DNA from: Paenibacillus sp. FSL H8-0079
Lineage (GTDB): Bacteria > Bacillota > Bacilli > Paenibacillales > Paenibacillaceae
Length of the DNA stretch: 64,000 nt
Direction: 5' to 3'
NCBI RefSeq assembly: GCF_037991315.1
Contig: NZ_CP150300.1
Span: 2,170,001-2,234,000 of the forward strand
Under the pieces are notes generated by a model. That model was not told the origin of the DNA. It saw nothing but the letters and a program-made list of their open reading frames with translations, and did no database searches. Each line of letters begins with the position of its first letter. Position 1 is the first letter of the stretch. Below, piece by piece: positions 21,759-30,008 of this stretch. A program made the translations under genes and the position numbers.

Positions 21759-23726
21759 ATGAGAATAACAGACTTGATGATCCAGGAAACGATGATCATG
21801 GACCTGCAAGCAACTACCAAAGATGAGGCTATTGATGAACTAATTGCAAGCCTGAACCGAAGCGGACGTATTAATGATCCTGTCCTGTTCAAGGAAATGA
21901 TCTATAAAAGAGAAGCTGAATCCAGCACGGGTATCGGTGGCGGAATTGCGATGCCACATGCCAAAACAACAGCGGTGAACGAACCAACGGTTGTATTTGC
22001 CAAGAGTAGAAAAGGACTTGATTTTGAAGCGTTGGATGATCAGCCAGCTCATGTGTTCTTCATGATTGCGGCTCCAGAAGGCGCAGGTAATACCCATTTG
22101 CGTACGCTTGCAGCTCTTTCCAGGTTGTTGATTGATAGCGATTTCATCTCACAATTGATGAATACAGATACACCTGCAGAAGTGAGTGCATTGTTTGATG
22201 CCAAACAGGCGGAAGCAGCTGAGAAGGAAGCAGCCAAAGAGAAAGCAAAAGCTGAAAAAGCAGCGAATGCCGCATCAGGCTCTACTAGCATTCAGCAACA
22301 AAATACTTCTGGTGTGATTGTAGGTAATGCAAATTCGGAAGATTTTGTTGTTGCGGTTACAGCCTGTCCAACAGGTATAGCTCATACATTTATGGCTGAA
22401 GACGCACTTAAAAAGAAAGCTCAAGAAATGGGCGTCAATATTCGCGTAGAGACGAACGGCTCCGAAGGAGCACAAAATGTTTTGACGGCTGATGAAATTG
22501 CCCGTGCCAAAGGGGTTATCGTTGCTGCAGACAAAAATGTGGAGATGGCACGTTTCGATGGCAAACCGGTATTGCAAAGACCAGTGAGCGATGGAATCCG
22601 TAAATCCGAAGAGCTGATTCGCAAGGCTGTTAACGGTGATGCACCGATCTATCGCAGCCAAGGCGGAAATGCCAAGGAAGAGGGCGCAAGCACTGGCAAG
22701 ATTAGTGTAGGTAGCAAAATCTATAAAGATCTGATGAATGGTATCTCGCATATGCTGCCATTCGTTGTAGGTGGCGGTATCCTGCTAGCAATCTCCTTCT
22801 TGTTCGAACAGCTTGCTAGCCCTGAGAATCCGATTGTGCAACTGCTTCAAACGATCGGTGGCGGAACAGGTGCGTTCCACTTCCTGATTCCGGTACTTGC
22901 CGGATTTATCGCGATGAGTATTGGTGATCGCCCGGCCCTGATGCCTGGTATGGTCGGTGGATTGATGGCAGTTAACTCAAACGCCGGTTTCCTTGGTGGT
23001 TTGGCTGCCGGTTTCCTGGCTGGTTATGTAGTTATTGGTCTCCGTAAGTTGTTCAAAGGATTGCCAAAAGCGATTGATGGCTTGAAACCAATCTTGCTGT
23101 ATCCGGTATTTGGTTTGCTGATCGTAGGTGCCATCAGTTTCTATGTCTTTGATCCAATCTTTGGTTCCCTGAACACATGGCTTGTAGATGCACTGGGTAA
23201 TCTGGGTACAGGTAATGCGGTATTGTTGGGCTTGCTGCTTGGCGGTATGATGTCCATCGATATGGGTGGACCGTTCAACAAAGCGGCTTACACATTCGCT
23301 ATTGGGGTATTCACATCCAGTGGTAACACAGACGGTGCATGGATGGCAGCGGTTATGGCAGGCGGTATGGTGCCTCCTCTGGCGATTGCACTTGCAACAA
23401 CATTCTTCAAATCCAAATTTACAGAGCAAGAACGCAAATCAGGCCTGACTAACTATGTACTTGGATTCTCTTTCATTACAGAAGGTGCAATTCCATTTGC
23501 TGCGGCTGATCCATTGCGTGTATTGACTTCTTGTATTCTGGGTTCCGCTGTTGCTGGCGGATTGACACAACTGTGGAGCATTAATGTACCAGCTCCGCAC
23601 GGCGGAATCTTTGTTGCAGCACTGGCGAACCACGCACTATTGTTCCTGCTCGCTGTTGCGATTGGTGCTGTAATCTCTGGTCTTATTCTGGGACTGTGGA
23701 AGAAGTCACCGACGCTCGTGAAATAA
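21759..23726 (+). CDS. fruA: PTS fructose transporter subunit IIABC
   Basis: This 655-residue fusion protein has three domains in order. IIA is at about 1-150, with phosphoacceptor His67 in GGGIAMPHAKT. An Ala/Lys/Glu-rich linker at about 150-185 is followed by IIB at about 195-295, with phosphoacceptor Cys203 in VTACPTGIAHTFMAEDAL. IIC is at about 315-650, with many membrane helices and the GDRPALMPGMVGG and FITEGAIPFAAADP motifs. It imports fructose and delivers fructose 1-phosphate to FruK. AAGGGAGTG precedes the ATG; a terminator follows. The domain order is the usual one in Bacillales. Gap from fruK is 91 bases with no terminator seen. Confidence 0.96.
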   Translation: MRITDLMIQETMIMDLQATTKDEAIDELIASLNRSGRINDPVLFKEMIYKREAESSTGIGGGIAMPHAKTTAVNEPTVVFAKSRKGLDFEALDDQPAHVFFMIAAPEGAGNTHLRTLAALSRLLIDSDFISQLMNTDTPAEVSALFDAKQAEAAEKEAAKEKAKAEKAANAASGSTSIQQQNTSGVIVGNANSEDFVVAVTACPTGIAHTFMAEDALKKKAQEMGVNIRVETNGSEGAQNVLTADEIARAKGVIVAADKNVEMARFDGKPVLQRPVSDGIRKSEELIRKAVNGDAPIYRSQGGNAKEEGASTGKISVGSKIYKDLMNGISHMLPFVVGGGILLAISFLFEQLASPENPIVQLLQTIGGGTGAFHFLIPVLAGFIAMSIGDRPALMPGMVGGLMAVNSNAGFLGGLAAGFLAGYVVIGLRKLFKGLPKAIDGLKPILLYPVFGLLIVGAISFYVFDPIFGSLNTWLVDALGNLGTGNAVLLGLLLGGMMSIDMGGPFNKAAYTFAIGVFTSSGNTDGAWMAAVMAGGMVPPLAIALATTFFKSKFTEQERKSGLTNYVLGFSFITEGAIPFAAADPLRVLTSCILGSAVAGGLTQLWSINVPAPHGGIFVAALANHALLFLLAVAIGAVISGLILGLWKKSPTLVK

Positions 23727-23737
23727 CAAATATAAGA

Positions 23738-23776
23738 AACATCTCCTGGGTGAGTTTCACTTGGGGGATGTTTTTT
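23738..23776 (+). terminator. Rho-independent terminator of the fru operon
   Basis: AACATCtCC...GGTGAG pairs with CACTT...GGGGATGTT followed by six T, 12 bases after the fruA stop. Confidence 0.85.
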
Positions 23777-23799
23777 ATTTCGACTTGTGTAAAATGCTT

Positions 23800-23840
23800 A
23801 TTTAACTTTTATATTAATACGTGGTAAAATAAAGTTAAAT
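23800..23840. promoter_or_regulatory. 10-bp perfect inverted repeat before methyltransferase gene
   Basis: ATTTAACTTT (23800-23809) and AAAGTTAAAT (23831-23840) are perfect inverted copies separated by 21 bases; TAAAAT at 23825 could be a -10 element between them. This may be an operator for an unknown regulator. It is not a terminator, as no T run follows. Confidence 0.35.
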
Positions 23841-23886
23841 TATGAAACATAGTTTCGTCTAATGAAACTTGTACGGAGGGATTGGA

Positions 23887-24675
23887 ATGTCTGATGTAAT
23901 CAAGAGCCAGGTACAGAAGCAGTTTGCGAAAAATGCAGGTAAATACGTGACGAGTTCGGGGCATGCCAAAGGTGAGGATCTCGCGTTGCTCGTGGCTTCA
24001 TCTCAAGCCACTTCGGATATGAACGTGCTGGATATCGCCACTGGGGGAGGGCATGTCGCCAACGCTCTGGCTCCGCTTGTTCAGCGGGTAACCGCTCTGG
24101 ATTTAACGGAGGAAATGCTGCGGGTGGCTGAACAATTTATACAGGGCAATGGACACCGTAATGTAGATTTTGTTGCCGGAGATGCAGAGAAGCTGCCTTT
24201 CGATGATGATTTCTTTGACCTCGTCACTTGCCGAATTGCTGCTCACCATTTTCCGGACATTTCTTCTTTTGTCTCTGAGGCACTACGCGTCATGAAGCCT
24301 GGTGGAAGGTTGTTATTAATTGACAACGTGGCTCCTGAACGCGACGAGAATGACCAGTTTTACAATGAAGTGGAGAAGTGCCGAGATGCAAGCCATGTTC
24401 GGGCATGGCGCAAGACGGAATGGATTCATATGCTGGAGTATGCCGGATTCCGAATGGAAACGATGCTTTCCTTCCAGAAACGCTTTAAGTTTGAAGAGTG
24501 GTGTAACCGTGCAGCACTGCCCGAGCAGGAGAGGGAGGAACTTGAAGTAAGCATGTTGAGTGCACCTTCCATCATCCGAAAATTTTTCAACTTCGAAGTG
24601 ACAGAACACGGGAAGCTCGTCAGCTTCCAAGGAGAAAGTGTGTATATTCAGGCGATTAAACCTATGCATATCTGA
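23887..24675 (+). CDS. Class I SAM-dependent methyltransferase (UbiE/YcgJ-like)
   Basis: The start at 23887 is chosen because GGAGGG lies just before it; a TTG at 23869 is upstream of that site. The 262-residue enzyme has motif I LDIATGGGHVANAL (about 44-57), an acidic motif II VTALDLTEEML, the VAGDAEKLPFDDDFFDLVTCRIAAHHF stretch and the post-motif PGGRLLLIDNVAP. These are typical of small-molecule C- or O-methyltransferases related to UbiE. It is probably soluble and monocistronic, with a terminator downstream. Substrate unknown; the UbiE likeness is not enough to claim menaquinone methylation. Confidence 0.88.
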   Translation: MSDVIKSQVQKQFAKNAGKYVTSSGHAKGEDLALLVASSQATSDMNVLDIATGGGHVANALAPLVQRVTALDLTEEMLRVAEQFIQGNGHRNVDFVAGDAEKLPFDDDFFDLVTCRIAAHHFPDISSFVSEALRVMKPGGRLLLIDNVAPERDENDQFYNEVEKCRDASHVRAWRKTEWIHMLEYAGFRMETMLSFQKRFKFEEWCNRAALPEQEREELEVSMLSAPSIIRKFFNFEVTEHGKLVSFQGESVYIQAIKPMHI

Positions 24676-24743
24676 TTAGGTAAGGCAACCCATTTAGATG
24701 AGCGGTTTAGGAAAGAGTAAATGGATGTATACCAATAAAAAAT

Positions 24744-24787
24744 AAAACAGGCAGATTACCTTGGATAGGGTAGATCTGCTTGTTTAA
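24744..24787. terminator. Bidirectional terminator between methyltransferase and oxalate decarboxylase-like gene
   Basis: AAACAGGCAGAT...ACC and GGGTA...ATCTGCTTGTTT form a long, slightly bulged stem with A/T runs on both outer sides, placed between convergent genes. Confidence 0.75.
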
Positions 24788-24885
24788 TTTGCCTATTTAA
24801 AGATCGAAACGACGGTTCAGACGGTCCCTTTTCTTCACACGTGTCACTTCCTATTTCAGCACTCATGATAGAGATACATACTAAA

Positions 24886-26049
24886 TTAAACGACAGGCCA
24901 TTTTACTTTACGCAAGGCATCGAGCAACTCAGGAGGTGCATTCAGATTGTCGCGGACTAGATCCCGCGGGGTTAACGCCATCCACTGATTCAGTGAAACA
25001 TCCTCAAAGCGATCACTCCGAAATATCTCTAAAAACCATAAGGTATCTGTACCAGTATTCTGTATATAGTGTCCCATTGCGACGGGAACATATCCGACAT
25101 CTCCAGCCCGATAATCAAAGGTACGAGCAACACCATTTCCACCAAAGACGGTCATTCTTCCTTGTCCTGTCAGATAGTATTGCCATTCATCCGCATTGGG
25201 ATGCCAGTGCAGTTCTCGCATGGCGCCAGGTCGGATCTCCACGAGTGCGGCTGCAACGGTAGTCGAGATGGGGAAGTTGGTGGAGTCTACGATCCGCACG
25301 CTTCCGCCAGGTGTGATGAGCGGTTCCTGGGCCAGCAAACGGTGTTTGAAAGTGAGAGGAACGGTGCCGTATGGAGACTGAATTTCCTGGCTCTCGATGG
25401 AACCCGGAACGGTATCTTGGAAAATGTAGACCTGTTCCTTCGGCATTGACTGAAAAGCGGATTCGGGCACGCCGAAATTGACAGACAATACTTCTGGTGG
25501 TGTATGGGCAAACCAGTCTGATATGGATAATGTATTCAGATCGGAGAAGGAGCCATCATCGAACACGAGCAGAAATTCACAACCATCCTCCAGTCCTTGA
25601 ATGGAATGGGGCAGACCTTTGGGGAAAAACCAGAGATCACCAGGCCCGACATCGGCAATAAAATTACGTCCGTTCTGATCTACCGAGGTGATTCTTGCCG
25701 TTCCCCAGATCATATAGGCCCATTCGGATTGCTGATGCCAATGTAGCTCCCGTACACCACCGGGCGTCAGACTCATGTTCACACCAGCCAGTGTAGTGGC
25801 AACAGGGAGGTCCCGCACGGTGATTTCACGTGACCACCCGCCATGGTTCAATTGCATATGGGTATCGGAAAAAGACATTCTCAGATTGGGCAATAACCCG
25901 TTATCGGTAGCTGGAGGTACCAGCATATCGGGGTTTTGTATATCTCTCACGACGTCTCTGGGTCCCAGATCAGGTCCTCCAGCGCCATCACTGCGAATGG
26001 GTTGCGGAATGATGAATGGTTTTTCGTTTGGTTGTTGTCCTTTGGTCAT
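24886..26049 (-). CDS. oxdC: Bicupin oxalate decarboxylase family protein
   Basis: This 387-residue protein has two cupin domains, each with the Mn-binding set: His103, His105, Glu109, His148 ([10 protein letters not shown]...LPHSI) and His281, His283, Glu288, His327 ([11 protein letters not shown]...GHYIQ). This matches B. subtilis OxdC (385 residues), which converts oxalate to formate and CO2. The mobile active-site lid is SENST in OxdC, with Glu162 as proton donor. The same place here reads SDLNT (169-173, after VFDDGSF), so the Glu is replaced by Asp and the next residue is Leu. GGAGGG precedes the ATG. Whether it is a decarboxylase, an oxidase or something else is therefore open. It is monocistronic. 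Confidence 0.85.
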   Translation of the reverse strand: MTKGQQPNEKPFIIPQPIRSDGAGGPDLGPRDVVRDIQNPDMLVPPATDNGLLPNLRMSFSDTHMQLNHGGWSREITVRDLPVATTLAGVNMSLTPGGVRELHWHQQSEWAYMIWGTARITSVDQNGRNFIADVGPGDLWFFPKGLPHSIQGLEDGCEFLLVFDDGSFSDLNTLSISDWFAHTPPEVLSVNFGVPESAFQSMPKEQVYIFQDTVPGSIESQEIQSPYGTVPLTFKHRLLAQEPLITPGGSVRIVDSTNFPISTTVAAALVEIRPGAMRELHWHPNADEWQYYLTGQGRMTVFGGNGVARTFDYRAGDVGYVPVAMGHYIQNTGTDTLWFLEIFRSDRFEDVSLNQWMALTPRDLVRDNLNAPPELLDALRKVKWPVV

Positions 26050-26148
26050 TGAGTGATCCCTCCAGATTCAGTAGCATGTCACACACGACATTGTATCGTT
26101 ATGTTTACACCTATGAATCAGGGCCTGGATAATATGAAGGACAAACGA

Positions 26149-26181
26149 CAAAAAAGACATGACCGCAAGTGGTCACGTCTA
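26149..26181 (-). terminator. Terminator of the leftward SDR gene
   Basis: On the reverse strand AGACGTGACC, a 6-base loop and GGTCATGTCT are followed by a run of T, 90 bases after the SDR stop codon. Confidence 0.85.
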
Positions 26182-26269
26182 TTTACGTATGTGAGAAGGT
26201 CGAACAATCTATGAATCCAATGATCCAATCAATTGAAGGTACTTATTACTTGCTTGCACTCCATCATGG

Positions 26270-27148
26270 TTAAGATGGAGTGGTTGTGGTCTTTCCAGAC
26301 TGCATTGTATGAAAACGCTGCTCATAGATCTCATTTACTCGATGTAGAACGGCAGGACCTTGCTCTGTGAAACGAAGTGCTTTCGCTTTATTTTTAACTA
26401 GAAACGCACCGGATTCGTGTCCGGTTGAGGATACGGCAGCATTGTAGAGCAATGAAGCACCATGACTTGGATGAGGAAAGAACCATTTCATGACGGGTTT
26501 GATGTAGAAGGGTAACCCGGATTTTTTGTTGCCCCGTAGCGTGTTATTTCCACCGGGATCTACGCTTAGCATTTGTATGCCATCCGCTTTGGCAGACTTG
26601 GCAACCTCGCGTGTCCATAGAGATAGGCCGAGCTTCGAAGTGGCATAGGGACCAAACAGTTTTTTGAATTCAGCTGGACGTTCCAGGATGTTTAGATCAA
26701 ATTGTTTGACCATATTAAACGCGGTGGTGGAAGTATTAACGACTGTTTTCATCTGTCCTTTGAGCAACAGTTCAACTACTTCCATGTAGATGATGTATGG
26801 GACAACCGTCTGAAGTTCAAAGTGCATTTCATGTCCCTGGTCAGAGAAACGGAGTTCGGCAGCGCTGCCTCCGGCGTTGTTAAACAAAACATCAATTGAA
26901 TTGGTATCGGATTTAATCTGATTCAGTGCCATTCTCAGACTGTCGTAGTTGGTCAGGTTAGCCTGAACCCAACGGAGTTGACCCGAACGTAATGCGTTCT
27001 GAATTTCAGTATCGTCGGTAGGGAAAGCGGAACGGTTGAGACCGATCACCTGCCATCCTTCAGTTAGTAATCTGCGGGTCAGTTCGAGACCAATTCCTGA
27101 CGTTGAACCTGTGATGAGAGCGGTGCGAAGTTGATTTTGTATATTCAT
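26270..27148 (-). CDS. Short-chain dehydrogenase/reductase
   Basis: This is a 292-residue SDR with cofactor motif TGSTSGIGLELTRRLL (about 14-29), NNAGGSAAE (about 90-98) and catalytic Tyr-x3-Lys in GPYATSKLGLSLWT. The length and the long loop after the catalytic helix resemble retinol dehydrogenase/WW-oxidoreductase-like SDRs. GGAGGT precedes the ATG. It diverges from a merR gene, and its own promoter region carries a palindrome nearly identical to the one in the merR promoter. It is therefore very probably the regulated target of that MerR protein, perhaps in detoxifying a carbonyl compound (inference). Confidence 0.9.
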   Translation of the reverse strand: MNIQNQLRTALITGSTSGIGLELTRRLLTEGWQVIGLNRSAFPTDDTEIQNALRSGQLRWVQANLTNYDSLRMALNQIKSDTNSIDVLFNNAGGSAAELRFSDQGHEMHFELQTVVPYIIYMEVVELLLKGQMKTVVNTSTTAFNMVKQFDLNILERPAEFKKLFGPYATSKLGLSLWTREVAKSAKADGIQMLSVDPGGNNTLRGNKKSGLPFYIKPVMKWFFPHPSHGASLLYNAAVSSTGHESGAFLVKNKAKALRFTEQGPAVLHRVNEIYEQRFHTMQSGKTTTTPS

Positions 27149-27199
27149 ACATACCTCCAGATAGAATGGGATTACAGAACGAATCTGTATGCTGCGCTC

Positions 27200-27230
27200 A
27201 TTCTATAACTTAGAGTCGACTCCAAGTCAA
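27200..27230 (-). promoter_or_regulatory. MerR-type promoter of the SDR gene
   Basis: Read leftward: TTGACT (27230-27225), 19-base spacer, TAGAAT (27205-27200). The spacer region contains ACTTAGAG-TCGA-CTCCAAGT (27208-27227 on the plus strand), differing by one arm base from the perfect palindrome in the merR promoter. A 19-base spacer with a central palindrome is the hallmark of MerR-activated promoters. Confidence 0.8.
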
Positions 27231-27255
27231 GAGGGTAAAATGGAACGAATCATGC

Positions 27256-27286
27256 TTGACTTGGAGCTGACTCCAAGTTGTAATAT
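27256..27286 (+). promoter_or_regulatory. MerR-type promoter of merR with perfect 8-4-8 operator
   Basis: TTGACT (27256-27261), 19-base spacer and TAATAT (27281-27286), with the palindrome ACTTGGAG-CTGA-CTCCAAGT (27259-27278) covering the spacer. The near-identical site faces the other way 51 bases upstream. Confidence 0.85.
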
Positions 27287-27318
27287 GGAGAGAGATGAAT
27301 GCGGAGGAGGGCCATAGG

Positions 27319-27753
27319 ATGAGCCAGAATGAAGTGTTCTCCATTAAAGAAACGTCGGACCAGGCCGGATTATCGGAAGATACGATTCGTTATTATGAGA
27401 AAATCGGACTGCTTCCCCGAGCTGAACGCAAGGCCAATCGCCATCGGGTATACCGCCCGGGGGATATTCATACGATGAAGTTGATCACTTGCCTGAAAAA
27501 AACTGGCATGTCTCTGGAGGAAATGAAGCCATATCTACAGATGTCCATGGAATCGGATCTCGCAGATTTCCCGGAGGAGCGGGAGATGCTGGTGAACCAT
27601 CGAAAGAAAGTTGAAGCACAGATTGCTTCGCTACAGCAGGTGGTTGATTTTATCGACGAGAAGTTGGATAAACGAAGTATGTATCCTGATGAATGCCCTA
27701 TTACCGGGGAGAACCAGATATCTGTTTTTGAAAAACAGATCCTATTCTCTTGA
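27319..27753 (+). CDS. MerR family transcriptional regulator
   Basis: The start at 27319 is used because GGAGGAGG lies 8 bases upstream; the frame opens at an ATG at 27295. The 144-residue protein has the MerR winged helix (FSIKETSDQAGLSEDTIRYYEKIGLLPRAERKANRHRVYRPGDI), then a dimerisation coiled coil and a short end (MYPDECPITGENQISVFEKQI) with one Cys. It lacks the Cys pairs of metal sensors. It resembles the aldehyde/electrophile-responsive AdhR/YraB type or other MerR proteins paired with oxidoreductases. The palindromes in both divergent promoters indicate that it controls itself and the SDR. Confidence 0.92.
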   Translation: MSQNEVFSIKETSDQAGLSEDTIRYYEKIGLLPRAERKANRHRVYRPGDIHTMKLITCLKKTGMSLEEMKPYLQMSMESDLADFPEEREMLVNHRKKVEAQIASLQQVVDFIDEKLDKRSMYPDECPITGENQISVFEKQILFS

Positions 27754-27778
27754 TGGCGCTGCTGCCTATTTGAATCTG

Positions 27779-27810
27779 AAAACCCACGTCATGATGACGC
27801 GGGTCTTTTT
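27779..27810. terminator. Terminator between convergent merR and araC genes
   Basis: ACCCACGTCA-TGA-TGACGCGGGT with one mismatch, followed by five T on the plus strand and preceded by an A run usable by the opposite strand. Confidence 0.85.
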
Positions 27811-27817
27811 GTTGTTT

Positions 27818-28753
27818 CTAGTTTTTAATATCGAGTGTAAGACGAAGTCGTTTGATATCGCTTTTGGGAGGGAGACCATACATGCGTGCATACTCCCGGC
27901 TGAATTGAGACGGACTTTCATAGCCAACCTGGAACGCAGCATCGGCGGCATCAGTTGAACCTGCGAGCAGCATTCGCCGGGCTTCATGCAATCGAATCTG
28001 TTTCTGGAATTGCAAAGGGCTCATGGCGGTAATGGCTTTGAAATGATGATGTAATGAGGAAGAACTCATGTTGATCATGGCAGCAAGTTGCTCAATCCGA
28101 AGTGGCTTAGCGTAATCGGATTGGATGACTTCGATCACCTCGGCGATGTGCTGTGCATGACTGTCCTGAATAGCAAACTGCTTGATGGAATGTCCGTGTT
28201 CATCATGAATAATACGATATAGAATTTCGCGGATAAACATAGGGGCAAGGACGGGAATGTCTTCAGGTGTATCCAGCAGCCGAACCAATCGGATCACGGC
28301 TTCAAGAAGGGAAGGTTTGGTTGAGCTAACAAACAGTCCTCTTCGTGTTGAATGATCAGGTTTGGGTTGTGCAGAAGGCGTATCCTGAATCAGATCGAAA
28401 ATCTGCCCTGAATCAAAATCCAGTCGCATACATAGATAGGGATGTCCGGTTGTAGCTTTTACAACCTGCCCTGAAATAGGCAAGTTTACGGAAGCTACCA
28501 AATATTGCGACAGGTCGTAGGTGTAGCTCTCGAGGCCGAGTACAACTAATTTGGAACCTTGGGCGACAATGCAGAGGGCAGGCTGATGAACGGAATATAT
28601 GGGTTGTGAGATCTCGGAGGCACGGATTAAGGCAAGCGCAGGAATTGCTGTTGGGTGTATCCCGTCATTTGGGGCGAAGTGCTCGATAAGTTGGGCCAAT
28701 TGTTGCTGCTGCTCTGTGATGACCGTATCTGTTTCATTTGTTTTAATGAGCAT
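27818..28753 (-). CDS. AraC family regulator with AraC_N-type arm
   Basis: The ATG at 28753 has GGGGG about 10 bases upstream; the ATG at 28762 would be only 1 base from that site. The 311-residue protein has the N-terminal AraC_N arm (PIYSVHQPALCIVAQGSKLVVLG, then YLVASVNLPISGQV) and two C-terminal helix-turn-helix units: LAAMINMSSSSLHHHFKAITAMSPLQFQKQIRLHEARRMLL and AAFQVGYESPSQFSREYARMYG. This subfamily usually lies next to oxidoreductases and responds to small carbonyl compounds. It is divergent from an Atu4866-family gene and an SDR gene, which are its most likely targets (inference). Confidence 0.9.
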   Translation of the reverse strand: MLIKTNETDTVITEQQQQLAQLIEHFAPNDGIHPTAIPALALIRASEISQPIYSVHQPALCIVAQGSKLVVLGLESYTYDLSQYLVASVNLPISGQVVKATTGHPYLCMRLDFDSGQIFDLIQDTPSAQPKPDHSTRRGLFVSSTKPSLLEAVIRLVRLLDTPEDIPVLAPMFIREILYRIIHDEHGHSIKQFAIQDSHAQHIAEVIEVIQSDYAKPLRIEQLAAMINMSSSSLHHHFKAITAMSPLQFQKQIRLHEARRMLLAGSTDAADAAFQVGYESPSQFSREYARMYGLPPKSDIKRLRLTLDIKN

Positions 28754-28911
28754 GAATTGCATCCCCCTTGTAAACCACTATTACTACTATTTTAAACGTG
28801 CTGGAGAAATAGGCAAGAATACTGTGGGATTTTTCTATCGTACAACGACTGAACCTCTACATAATGGAGATAAGCAGCTGAATCTTTTGAAGCAGAGAGG
28901 AGGGAGAAACA

Positions 28912-29187
28912 ATGGAGCGCAATTCAATGGGCGACAAACAAGAACCTAAAGACTTGTATGTTGGAATGTGGGTCACGAAGGATGGATATATCAGACACGA
29001 ACTTCTTCCTTGCGGCAGATATGATGAAGCGAGAGGAGATCGGCAAAGTGCATATCAGGGTCGCTATGTTGTTCATGGGAAGCATATAGAATACGTGGAT
29101 GATACCTGATTTACAGCTGATGGAGACTTCAGGGATGGCGTTTTGTATCATGCAGGCATGGTTTTGTATAGAGAAAATGTACAATAA
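28912..29187 (+). pseudogene. Atu4866-domain protein interrupted by an in-frame TGA
   Basis: An excellent GAGAGGAGGGAG precedes the ATG at 28912. The frame reads 65 residues with the Atu4866 pattern (YVGMWVTKDGYIRHELLPCGRYDEARG, AYQGRYVVHGKHIEYVDDT), then TGA at 29107-29109. In the same frame it continues FTADGDFRDGVLYHAGMVLYR to TAA at 29185. From memory of the family, the continuous form reads VDDTGFTADGDF, so the TGA sits where Gly (GGA) is expected, a single-base change. The domain is therefore split at about three quarters of its length. It precedes an SDR gene by 24 bases and was presumably its operon partner. Possibilities are a recent nonsense mutation, a sequencing error or readthrough. 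Confidence 0.8.
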
Positions 29188-29211
29188 CAACGGAATAAGG
29201 AGCGATTTAAT

Positions 29212-29949
29212 ATGTCCAATGTAAAAGGGAAAGTTGTTGTCATTACCGGCGCGAGTAGCGGAATTGGTGAGTCAACAGCTCGATTGCTTGCACAGCATGG
29301 AGCACATGTAGTTATTGGAGCTAGACGTATGGAACGTCTGGAGGCATTGGCCTCCTCCATTCGTTTGGAAGGAGGATCGATAGAGTATCATTCACTGGAT
29401 GTTACCAGATTGGAAGAGATGCAAACGATCGTTGACCTCGCTCAAACTCGCTATGGACATATCGATGTTATTTTAAATAACGCTGGAGTTATGCCGCTAT
29501 CTCCCCTTGAATCGTTAAAAGTAGATGAGTGGAATCGCATGATAGATGTTAACATTCGTGGTGTTCTGCATGGCATTGCGGCTGGACTACCCGTCATGAA
29601 AAAGCAGGGTTTCGGCCAGTTTATTAATATCGCCTCTATTGGAGCCTATGCTGTTTCACCAACGGCAGCGGTGTATTGTGCAACCAAATACGCGGTCCGC
29701 GCCATCTCGGAAGGGTTGCGACAGGAAGTAGGCGGAGATATCCGTGTAACCCTTGTATCACCGGGCGTGACGGAATCGGAACTCGCGGATACGATTTCTG
29801 ATGAAGAAGCACGTGATCTCATGAAAGAGTATCGGCGCATATCCATTCCCGCCTCGGCGATTGCGCAAAGTATCTTGTTCGCCATTAGCCAGCCGGCAGA
29901 GGTGGACGTAAATGAGATTGTAGTGAGACCGACAGCAAGCATGGCTTAA
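29212..29949 (+). CDS. Short-chain dehydrogenase/reductase
   Basis: This is a classical 245-residue SDR: TGASSGIGESTARLL (about 12-26) for NAD(P), DVTR, NNAGVMPLSPLES and the Ser/Tyr-x3-Lys catalytic set (INIASIGAYAVSP, YCATKYAVRAISEGLRQE). The Arg residues after the second beta strand (GARRMERL) suggest NADPH preference. AAGGAG precedes the ATG. It lies directly behind the Atu4866 gene and opposite the AraC gene, a trio that is commonly seen together. It probably reduces a small aldehyde or ketone; the substrate is not determinable. Confidence 0.93.
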   Translation: MSNVKGKVVVITGASSGIGESTARLLAQHGAHVVIGARRMERLEALASSIRLEGGSIEYHSLDVTRLEEMQTIVDLAQTRYGHIDVILNNAGVMPLSPLESLKVDEWNRMIDVNIRGVLHGIAAGLPVMKKQGFGQFINIASIGAYAVSPTAAVYCATKYAVRAISEGLRQEVGGDIRVTLVSPGVTESELADTISDEEARDLMKEYRRISIPASAIAQSILFAISQPAEVDVNEIVVRPTASMA

Positions 29950-30008
29950 GTTCGGATCCTCTTTTGGTATATAATAGATTCAATTGATACGAAAAGAGGA
30001 GTTCAACC

